From the NCBI GenBank assembly GCA_964493785.1, contig CAZBPM010000002.1, forward strand, positions 183,206 to 247,205: a stretch of 64,000 nt of DNA, given 5' to 3'. Below, in pieces: positions 58,023 through 64,000 of this stretch. Under the pieces are notes generated by a model. It saw only the letters and a list, made by a program, of their open reading frames with translations, did no database searches and was not told the origin of the DNA. This stretch comes from Hyphomicrobium_A sp964493785. GTDB taxonomy: Bacteria; Pseudomonadota; Alphaproteobacteria; Rhizobiales; Hyphomicrobiaceae. Within the stretch, counting starts at the first letter, position 1; every line of letters begins with the position of its first letter. The position numbers and the translations under genes were made by a program.

Positions 58023-58559
58023 CTACTTCGCCTCTGCCTTGGCCTTGAGGCCATTGAGGCCAGTCGTGAAGTATTCCTTCATAGCCTTGACCGCGGCGGC
58101 GTCGTTCTTGTCCGGTGCCGGCTCATTGCCCGTGTCCGCACGATAGAAACGGCCCATCCACTTGACGGTGCTGCCGCCGTTAGGCCCAGGCTTGACGACG
58201 ATCTCCGATGTGTACGAGCTCACCGGCAGGACATCGATCTTCTCTTTCGACAGGCGATAGAGATAATTCATTTCCTTGTCGCTGTAGTAGTCGAGGCCTT
58301 CCTGCAGCTCGCCACCCGACTTGAAGGTGATGATTCGCGTGGCGTTTGAATCATTGCCTCCGGTGCCGACACTTTTGGTGAGCGCAGGATTCCAGTCGGC
58401 GACGTTGCCAAAGTCCTTGATGATGCCCCAAACCTTCTCCGGAGGGGCGGCTATGTCGATGCTCTCATCGACCTTCTGGGGCGTAGGGCCATGGGCCTGC
58501 GCCGCAAATGCAAGCATGAGAAGCGAGATCGACGTAACGAGAATACGCAGCGGCCGCAT
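58023..58559 (-). CDS. mxaD: Methanol dehydrogenase accessory protein MxaD (SRPBCC)
   Basis: 178 residues, signal peptide ending AAQA, then HGPTPQKVDESIDIAAPPEKVW, the typical MxaD start. The SRPBCC fold continues with DFGNVADWNPAL and the KWMGRFYRADTG segment. Periplasmic; reported to stimulate electron transfer from methanol dehydrogenase to cytochrome cL. It directly abuts the mxaL stop. Its paralogue in the xox locus is at 51379. Confidence 0.85.
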   Translation of the reverse strand: MRPLRILVTSISLLMLAFAAQAHGPTPQKVDESIDIAAPPEKVWGIIKDFGNVADWNPALTKSVGTGGNDSNATRIITFKSGGELQEGLDYYSDKEMNYLYRLSKEKIDVLPVSSYTSEIVVKPGPNGGSTVKWMGRFYRADTGNEPAPDKNDAAAVKAMKEYFTTGLNGLKAKAEAK

Positions 58560-59555
58560 TCAGTAAGCTCCCTGAGATCGAGTTGATTGACGTATTTGGA
58601 TAAGAGGACGCCGGCGGTCGAAGACGCCGACGGCATAGACGAGTAAGAGCAGAGCCAGCGACAACGCGCCCGGCACGGCGCTGACATTCGTCGCGACGGT
58701 CAGATCGCGCGGATGGGCAGAGATGGAGAGCGGCTGCACGAGATCATGCGGGCTTTCGAGGTATGCGTAGGTAAGCCCCGTCAAGGACGCGAGTTGTTTC
58801 AGATAGTCCTCTCGGACAACCGCCAAGTGCTCTTTGTTGTTGACGACGGCATTGCCGAACGGCGCCCACTTAGGATGATATCCGGGTCGCGATGCGGCAT
58901 CCGGCGGTGGCGGACCGGAGCGGTTTTCCTGGGGAATATCCTGAGCCGCGTACGTGCCGATTTCCCGCCCATCGTCATCGTACTTGAGGAGCGGAGAGCG
59001 CTTGTGCGATCCGATGCCGACGATCAGTCCGCCGACATCGCCGGGCTTGCCCTCGAATGGCGCGACGCCGCTGAACGGTAGGGGCGGCAGCTCGTGCCCG
59101 TCCGTTATGAAGATGAGATCGGCCTTCAGGCTGTTCGCAATATCGATAGCGCTGTAGAGGCCCTTCGAGACGTAGCTGTCTCCCTCCCACGCCATGCGCC
59201 AATCCAGGAATGAGATCGCCCCATCGACGGGAGCGAAGTTCTCGCAGACCTCGACGGGATCGAAGAGCAGGAACGAGCGCCGCTCGGTGAAGAAGCCGAG
59301 ACCCAGCTTCGAGCCGCATGGCAGCTTGGCAACCGTCTCACGCAGCGCCGTCTTGGCGGCGTCCAGGCGGCTGATCTTGTCGAAACCGCTCTGAACGTCG
59401 CGGGTGTTCATGCTGGTGGTGATGTCGACGATCGCCACGACGTCATAAGCATTCCGCTGCAGCGGCAGCCGCGGCACCAGAAGCGCCACCAGCGCCAGCA
59501 CGAAGGCTCCGGCGGTCAGCCACAGGCGTGCATCCTTGAACCTCAACCGATTCAT
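58560..59555 (-). CDS. mxaL: MxaL, membrane vWA protein for methanol dehydrogenase maturation
   Basis: 331 residues with an N-terminal transmembrane helix (LWLTAGAFVLALVALLVPRL) and a C-terminal one (ALSLALLLLVYAVGVF). The vWA domain in between has AIVDITTSMNT (a DxTxS form of the metal site), FFTERR and FITDGHELPP. MxaA, MxaC, MxaK and MxaL are known to be needed for calcium insertion into MxaF. Starts with a 4-bp overlap on mxaK. Confidence 0.88.
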   Translation of the reverse strand: MNRLRFKDARLWLTAGAFVLALVALLVPRLPLQRNAYDVVAIVDITTSMNTRDVQSGFDKISRLDAAKTALRETVAKLPCGSKLGLGFFTERRSFLLFDPVEVCENFAPVDGAISFLDWRMAWEGDSYVSKGLYSAIDIANSLKADLIFITDGHELPPLPFSGVAPFEGKPGDVGGLIVGIGSHKRSPLLKYDDDGREIGTYAAQDIPQENRSGPPPPDAASRPGYHPKWAPFGNAVVNNKEHLAVVREDYLKQLASLTGLTYAYLESPHDLVQPLSISAHPRDLTVATNVSAVPGALSLALLLLVYAVGVFDRRRPLIQIRQSTRSQGAY

Positions 59556-60136
59556 GGCAGCCCCTTAGGCGCGCCGGGGAGATCGGTCCACAGCTTCTCA
59601 GGCGTTTCGAGCGGCTTGTCTTCGTCCTCCCCCACGGCCTGGGGCAGGTCGCGCACAAGCCGCATCGCGACGTCGAGGTTGTATTTCGCATCCCAGTGTG
59701 AGGGATCGAGCCGCAACGCGCTGCGGTATTCGGACTTGGCCAGCGTGACGAGCGGAATGGCCTTATCGAAGTCACCCTTCTCGATTGCGGTGATGGCAGC
59801 ACGCACACGCGCGTTTGCCATGTTGTAGAGCATACGGACATTGATCGCCGGCCCAGCCCGCTCCCCGGCTTCGTCGAGCATCGGCTGAGCCTCGTCGATC
59901 CGGTTTCGTCTGAGCAGATACGCGGCGCGCGCCTCCAGCAATGCCGGCGCCGCAGATGCGGGATCGACCTCAACGTCCTTCCCTGCACGAAGGCGGTCGA
60001 TGGTCGAATTGATCTGAAGCTTCGAGTACAGCAGGGAACCCGAGATCACGGCACCGACGACCCCGCCCGCAAGCAGCGTCTTCAACAGCGCTCCCTTGAT
60101 GCTTCCCGCCTTCGGCAGCCAAGCTTGCAGCTTCAT
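59552..60136 (-). CDS. mxaK: MxaK, methanol dehydrogenase maturation protein
   Basis: 194 residues. One N-terminal transmembrane helix (LLAGGVVGAVISGSLLYSKL), then TPR-like helices in the periplasm (LLEARAAYLLRRNRIDEAQP, YRSALRLDPSHWDAKYNLDVA). Assigned by its size, topology and position between mxaC and mxaL; sequence alone would only say TPR-like. Overlaps both neighbours by 4 bases (ATGA). Confidence 0.82.
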   Translation of the reverse strand: MKLQAWLPKAGSIKGALLKTLLAGGVVGAVISGSLLYSKLQINSTIDRLRAGKDVEVDPASAAPALLEARAAYLLRRNRIDEAQPMLDEAGERAGPAINVRMLYNMANARVRAAITAIEKGDFDKAIPLVTLAKSEYRSALRLDPSHWDAKYNLDVAMRLVRDLPQAVGEDEDKPLETPEKLWTDLPGAPKGLP

Positions 60137-61197
60137 GCCGCCTCCCGCAGTTCGCGAGCGGTTGCGACACGACGCGTGCTTTTTGTCGGCGTCGCTACGC
60201 CCGAGTTCTCACCGCGGTCGAGACGAACCTCGAAGAGCTTTGCAAGCAGCAGGAGCAGCAAGGCCGACGCTGCGATCGCATAGGCCCATGCGGATAGATC
60301 GCGCTCGGGGATGCGCTCCTGATAGCGAATCGGATTGCGCTCCAGCTTGTCGATCTCAGTGATCGCATCTGCGACCGCCTTCGGATTTTCAGCCTCGAAC
60401 GCCTTGTACGGCACCTTAAGCGACTGAAAGAACAAATTGAGGTGGCGCTCTGGAAGGGCCTGCGGCGTATCTGGAACATCCTTCCCGGGTGGATCGAAAA
60501 TTCCAGGCGCGCCCGCGGTTCGAATGTAGAGCCAATAGAAATTCACAGGACGCTTTGCGATCTGCGCGCGCAGTTTCTCCTGCACGCGCCGGTCGATCAC
60601 AGCGGCGCCATCAGAGACCAACACGATCGCCCTTGACGCAGGTGTCGGATCCATATCCTGCATGGAAAGCGCCAATGACAAGCCGAGGCCAACATTCGTG
60701 TAGGCGAGGCCGGGCCGGGCAATTGCATCCACCGCGCCAAGCACAGCATCCTTGTGGCTGGTGATGGGGAGGACGTGCATAGGCATGGTCGAGAACGCTG
60801 CCACGCCGAAGCGGTCGTGTGGACGTCGTGTCACAAAGTCCCGTAGCAGATCGCGGGCGGCAGCCGACTTCGATGGTTCGCCGACTCCTGGGCGGCTACC
60901 CGCAAACGTGTCGTCCATGCTGCTCGAGCGATCGAGCAGCAGCACCACGTGTGCCCCCTCCCCCACGCGCTCCACCGTCTGGCCCTTGAGGTGAAGCCCA
61001 CCGATGCCGGCAAGCAGGGCGCCGATCGCGACGACCCCAGCCACATGCAGTCCGACATCCACGCTGCGCGAAATAGGGTCCGGCGCGATGTGCAGCAGTG
61101 ACGGGTATCCTTGCCGACGCTGCAACGACACAAGCAGGGGCACGAGAAGCAGGGGCAGAGCGAATAGCACCCAAGGTGAGGAGAGCGCGAGGTTCAT
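60133..61197 (-). CDS. mxaC: MxaC, membrane vWA protein for methanol dehydrogenase maturation
   Basis: 354 residues. Two N-terminal hydrophobic segments (WVLFALPLLLVPLLVSL; VAGVVAIGALLAGIGGL), a vWA domain with LLLDRSSSMDD (intact DxSxS), LVSDGAAV, and a C-terminal helix (AYAIAASALLLLLLAKLF). The layout matches BatA/MxaC-type proteins. Linked to mxaA and mxaK by 4-bp overlaps. Confidence 0.88.
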   Translation of the reverse strand: MNLALSSPWVLFALPLLLVPLLVSLQRRQGYPSLLHIAPDPISRSVDVGLHVAGVVAIGALLAGIGGLHLKGQTVERVGEGAHVVLLLDRSSSMDDTFAGSRPGVGEPSKSAAARDLLRDFVTRRPHDRFGVAAFSTMPMHVLPITSHKDAVLGAVDAIARPGLAYTNVGLGLSLALSMQDMDPTPASRAIVLVSDGAAVIDRRVQEKLRAQIAKRPVNFYWLYIRTAGAPGIFDPPGKDVPDTPQALPERHLNLFFQSLKVPYKAFEAENPKAVADAITEIDKLERNPIRYQERIPERDLSAWAYAIAASALLLLLLAKLFEVRLDRGENSGVATPTKSTRRVATARELREAA

Positions 61198-62105
61198 GCC
61201 GCTCTCCTTTCCGCCGTGCTGAGCTGCGCGCTGAGCTCGACGAGTGCCGCCAACGGCATATCGGCTCGCGCCTCGTCAACGTCGTTGGCGAAGAAAGCTC
61301 GGCGCGAGGCGAGAAACAGGCGATCGATGCCGGACTGCTGGTCGTGGAACTCGGGATGCTCACCGAGGAAAGATTGGACATCATCAGCCAGCACGCGGCG
61401 TCCCGCCGCCAGATCGAACGCGCGATGCATTTTCAGCAGGGCGGCGCGATAGCCGCTGGCGCCATCGAGGCTGGACGCATTCGACCGAAGAAACCGTGCG
61501 GCCTCAGTGAAGGGACGCGAGGGCCGTCGGTTGAAAGGCCACCATGCGTTGTGCCAGGCCAATCCTGCCAACGCTATCAACGCGCCGATCGCCGAAGCGA
61601 GCAACCCAGTTCGCTCGGCACCTGTTGTCAGCCGTGGTGCTCGTTCATCGACCTGGAGATCGACGGCGCTGCCCGTGCTCTGGCTGGCCGCCGCAAAGAG
61701 CTGCCGTATCGGCGAAGTGATGAACGAGAACGCAGGGACCGCGATCTCGCCGTCGTCCTGCAGCTTGAGCTTGAAGCCTGGAATGGTCAGGCTGCGAGGA
61801 TCCAGAGGCGTGTAGAACGTCTGGTAGCTGACATCGAGCGTATGGACCGAGCCGTCCCCGTCGTGCGTCTCGGTGTGATTGATCCGGCTGATCTCCAGCC
61901 AGTAGTTGAGCGGCCCGGGGCGCGGAAGCGAAGAGCTGTCGAGTTCGTCGCCGGCGGCTAGGCGTACAGTGATCTGACGGCTGAGGACGTCGCCTAGAAA
62001 ATATCCGAACGCACGCGGCTCAACGACAGAGATCGATGGCGGACGCGACGCGGCGTGAGCGGCAGTGCCCGATAGAAGGGCGATTGCGGCGATGAACCAC
62101 CTCAT
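61194..62105 (-). CDS. mxaA: MxaA, methanol dehydrogenase maturation protein
   Basis: 303 residues with a signal peptide ending AAHA. Early motif SVVEPRAFGYFLGDVLSRQI is characteristic of MxaA; a transmembrane helix (LLASAIGALIALAGLAW) divides the periplasmic half from a C-terminal cytoplasmic half with helical SLDGASGYRAALLKMHRAFD. Required for calcium insertion into MxaF in Methylorubrum. 4-bp overlaps on both sides. Confidence 0.88.
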   Translation of the reverse strand: MRWFIAAIALLSGTAAHAASRPPSISVVEPRAFGYFLGDVLSRQITVRLAAGDELDSSSLPRPGPLNYWLEISRINHTETHDGDGSVHTLDVSYQTFYTPLDPRSLTIPGFKLKLQDDGEIAVPAFSFITSPIRQLFAAASQSTGSAVDLQVDERAPRLTTGAERTGLLASAIGALIALAGLAWHNAWWPFNRRPSRPFTEAARFLRSNASSLDGASGYRAALLKMHRAFDLAAGRRVLADDVQSFLGEHPEFHDQQSGIDRLFLASRRAFFANDVDEARADMPLAALVELSAQLSTAERRAA

Positions 62106-62965
62106 GCTTCTCCGTCCATGAGATAGCTTGCGAACCGTCGCCAGTCGATATGGTCCTCAACCTCGAATGGTGGTCGTCCGTAGCGCGCCGCCAACTTCTT
62201 CAAATCGGCGCGACGGCGCCTGCTCCTCCTTAGCCACGCCTCCCGCAGTTGCGGGCGCATGACGACCAGGCGCCGCCGGCCGACCTCGAGATCGGTGAGT
62301 GAGATAATCCCCCACCGAGGTAGTTTTTCGATCTCCAGACTGTCCGTGAGAAGGATGGGCACGATGTCGTGCTGTGCAAGGGTCGCGAAAGTGGCCTCAA
62401 TCTCCTCGTCCGGCATGTGGAAGTCCGACACGACGAACACCAGCTTGCGCCGGCCCGATATCATTGCGGCGGCATCGCGCAGGCCGGCGGCGCTGCGTCC
62501 ACGCGGAACGGCACTCCTCAGACGAGACAGCATCTCGGTCTCGCTGCCCCGCCCACGCGTCGCGAGGAACGTGAGCTCCGGGCGTACGTGCTCATCACAT
62601 CCGATGAGGCCGAAGGCGTCCCCGGCGCGGCGAGCCGAAGCTGCCAGCGCTCCGCAGAGGTCAGCCGCCAACGCCAGCTTTTCGGCACTGCCGCGAAAGC
62701 CCATCGATGCCGACACGTCGACGAGCGCGTAGACGGTGACCGCCGACTTCTGCTCGAAGCGCCGGACATGGAGCCCCTCGAATGGGTCCATGGCGCTGAC
62801 GCGGAGGTCGATGCGGCGGGGATCGGGATTACGGATCAGCGGCACGACATCGCGAAAGAACCCGCCCGCGCCTTCGAACTTGCTGCGATGGGCCCCGACC
62901 CGGGCTTGCGCGCTTCTCCAGGGCAGCCGGTAGGCGAGATCCGTCCGCTCCACCTCGTCGGTCAT
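62102..62965 (-). CDS. mxaS: MxaS, DUF58-family protein
   Basis: 287 residues, cytoplasmic, DUF58/vWA-like. N-terminal part YRLPWRSAQARVGAHRSKFEG, then FEGLHVRRFEQ and the metal site ALVDVSASMGF, later VFVVSDFHMPDEE. I chose ATG 62965, which overlaps the mxaR stop (ATGA); a longer frame reaching 63253 lies within mxaR and has an arginine/glycine-rich, shadow-like N-terminus. Works with MxaR as in MoxR/DUF58 pairs elsewhere. Confidence 0.88.
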   Translation of the reverse strand: MTDEVERTDLAYRLPWRSAQARVGAHRSKFEGAGGFFRDVVPLIRNPDPRRIDLRVSAMDPFEGLHVRRFEQKSAVTVYALVDVSASMGFRGSAEKLALAADLCGALAASARRAGDAFGLIGCDEHVRPELTFLATRGRGSETEMLSRLRSAVPRGRSAAGLRDAAAMISGRRKLVFVVSDFHMPDEEIEATFATLAQHDIVPILLTDSLEIEKLPRWGIISLTDLEVGRRRLVVMRPQLREAWLRRSRRRRADLKKLAARYGRPPFEVEDHIDWRRFASYLMDGEA

Positions 62966-64000
62966 GGCGCCGGGATCCGCTCGAAGAGCTGGCGGATCAA
63001 CTCGCGCACGATCGCGTCGCGGCGCAGCTCGTAGATCGGGCTGAGGAAGATCCGGTGCGCCATCGTCTCGAAGAACACGGCGCGCAGATCCTCCGGCACC
63101 ACCATGTTGCGTCCGTCGAGCCAAGCAGCCACGCGTGCTGCTCGCAGCAAGTAGCTCATGCCGCGCGGGCTCGCGCCACCGATGATCAGCCGGCCCATGT
63201 CGACATCTCCAATGTCGATGCCGGCCGTCTCGGGGTTGCGCACCGCCTGCCACAGATCGAGCGTATAACGCTCCAGATCAGGACTGGCTTCTATGCTGGC
63301 TTGAATCGCTGCCGACACGGCAGGCAGTTCCTTGTGCTCGAGCAATCCTGCCGGCACCGCTTCGATTAGTTTGTCGCTGTCATGGAAACGCGGATCGAAC
63401 GCGAGCTGCCGCCGCACTTCGGCGTCGTTCGGCGTCGCGATGCTGATCTCCATGAGGAAACGGTCGCGCGCGGCCGCGGGAAGCTCGAACGTTTCCTCCC
63501 GCTCGATGGCGTTGCGATCGGCGAACACCAGAAGATACGGGAAGTGATACTCGCGGTTGAAGGCAGTGATGCTGCGCTCGGCCATCAGGCGCAGGAGCAG
63601 AGAATGCACCTGGGGGCGCGCGCGGTTGATTTCGTTGAAGAAGAAGACCGTCAGATCGCTGCCGTAGCGGATCACCGGGCCCGGCTCGACGCGCGGCCTG
63701 CCGTCTTCGCCGATATACGTATGATAGATCATATCGGCCGGCATGAGGTCGATGGTGCCCTCGATGCGCTCGTACGCCCCGCCGAGCCCACGCGCCGCAG
63801 CCCGGAGCAGCGTTGTCTTGCCGACACCGACATCGCCCTCGAGCAGCACGTGGCCGCGCGCGAATATTGCAATCGTCAGCAGCCGAATGATGCGCTGCTG
63901 GCCGATGATGACTTTGCCGATCTCGTACTCCAGCTCGGTGGCGCGTCTGCGCCAGCCGGAGAGATCTATCGCCTGCGGGTCCCGAACTGCGTGAACGCCT
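62962..64000 (-). CDS. mxaR: MxaR, MoxR-type AAA+ ATPase (5' end outside window)
   Basis: At least 345 residues; the frame runs off the right edge with no start (translation there begins GVHAVRDPQAIDLSGWRRR). Walker A GDVGVGKTT, Walker B FFFNEINRARPQ, arginine-finger region PAAARDRFLMEI. MoxR AAA+ proteins act as chaperones with DUF58 and vWA partners; here these are MxaS, MxaC and MxaL. First gene of the mxa operon in this window. In Methylorubrum the structural genes mxaFJGI precede mxaR; whether they do here cannot be seen. Confidence 0.92.
   Translation of the reverse strand, partial: GVHAVRDPQAIDLSGWRRRATELEYEIGKVIIGQQRIIRLLTIAIFARGHVLLEGDVGVGKTTLLRAAARGLGGAYERIEGTIDLMPADMIYHTYIGEDGRPRVEPGPVIRYGSDLTVFFFNEINRARPQVHSLLLRLMAERSITAFNREYHFPYLLVFADRNAIEREETFELPAAARDRFLMEISIATPNDAEVRRQLAFDPRFHDSDKLIEAVPAGLLEHKELPAVSAAIQASIEASPDLERYTLDLWQAVRNPETAGIDIGDVDMGRLIIGGASPRGMSYLLRAARVAAWLDGRNMVVPEDLRAVFFETMAHRIFLSPIYELRRDAIVRELIRQLFERIPAP

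Overview
The window looks like a chromosomal segment of a methylotrophic alphaproteobacterium, most likely a Hyphomicrobium-type member of the Hyphomicrobiales. The basis is high GC, a lanthanide-type methanol dehydrogenase (XoxF) with its accessory genes, a nearly complete mxa maturation operon (mxaRSACKLD), several families described as quinoprotein-associated, and a type I secretion system of the alphaproteobacterial PrtD/HlyD kind. The genus is an inference from gene content; no rRNA, tRNA or other phylogenetic marker is present. I saw no insertion sequences, CRISPR arrays or phage genes.

Layout. (1) 0.4-11.4 kb, plus strand: a periplasmic alcohol/aldehyde oxidation set (Tat-exported Rieske protein, PQQ alcohol dehydrogenase with a calcium-type metal site, 2Fe-2S subunit and Tat-exported molybdenum hydroxylase), then a complete pyruvate dehydrogenase complex with a homodimeric E1 (aceE, aceF, lpd). 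(2) 11.9-33.7 kb: a secretion and glycan island. A 2545-residue secreted kexin-like S8 protease with P-domain, cadherin-like and RTX repeats is transcribed leftward. After a 0.9 kb divergent region come a 29-residue peptide gene coupled to a glycosyltransferase (plus strand) and a nine-gene leftward run: HlyC-like acyltransferase, PrtD-type ABC exporter, HlyD adaptor, glycosyltransferase, pyruvyl transferase, methyltransferase fusion, asparagine-synthase-like protein, second ABC exporter and a large glycosyltransferase. (3) 34.4-39.6 kb: a small membrane protein, a secreted double beta-helix protein and a LuxR-type regulator. (4) 40.3-57.3 kb: the xox locus, with xoxF, an unusual xoxJ-ankyrin fusion, beta-propeller proteins, two NarL-type two-component systems, small periplasmic proteins, an MxaD-like SRPBCC protein, a TonB-dependent receptor and a SoxYZ-like carrier. 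(5) 57.3-64.0 kb, minus strand: mxaR (cut by the window edge), mxaS, mxaA, mxaC, mxaK, mxaL, mxaD and one more vWA gene, almost all joined by 4-bp ATGA overlaps.

How it fits together. XoxF oxidises methanol in the periplasm. The mxa products are known to mature or activate the calcium enzyme MxaFI, whose structural genes are not in this window. No c-type cytochrome (CxxCH) was found in any gene here, so the cytochrome partner of XoxF must be encoded elsewhere. The tandem histidine kinase/response regulator pairs are obvious candidates to control the locus. A 15-bp element of the form YGGGA-N5-TCCCG recurs in front of xoxF, the first kinase/regulator pair, the MxaD-like gene region (twice) and the SoxYZ-like gene, with a one-mismatch copy before the TonB receptor. 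This is the strongest previously unexplained signal I found. The second is the secretion/glycan island, which combines a giant RTX protease, a HlyC-like enzyme whose expected active-site histidine appears displaced, and a 29-residue peptide whose start region resembles that of the protease gene.
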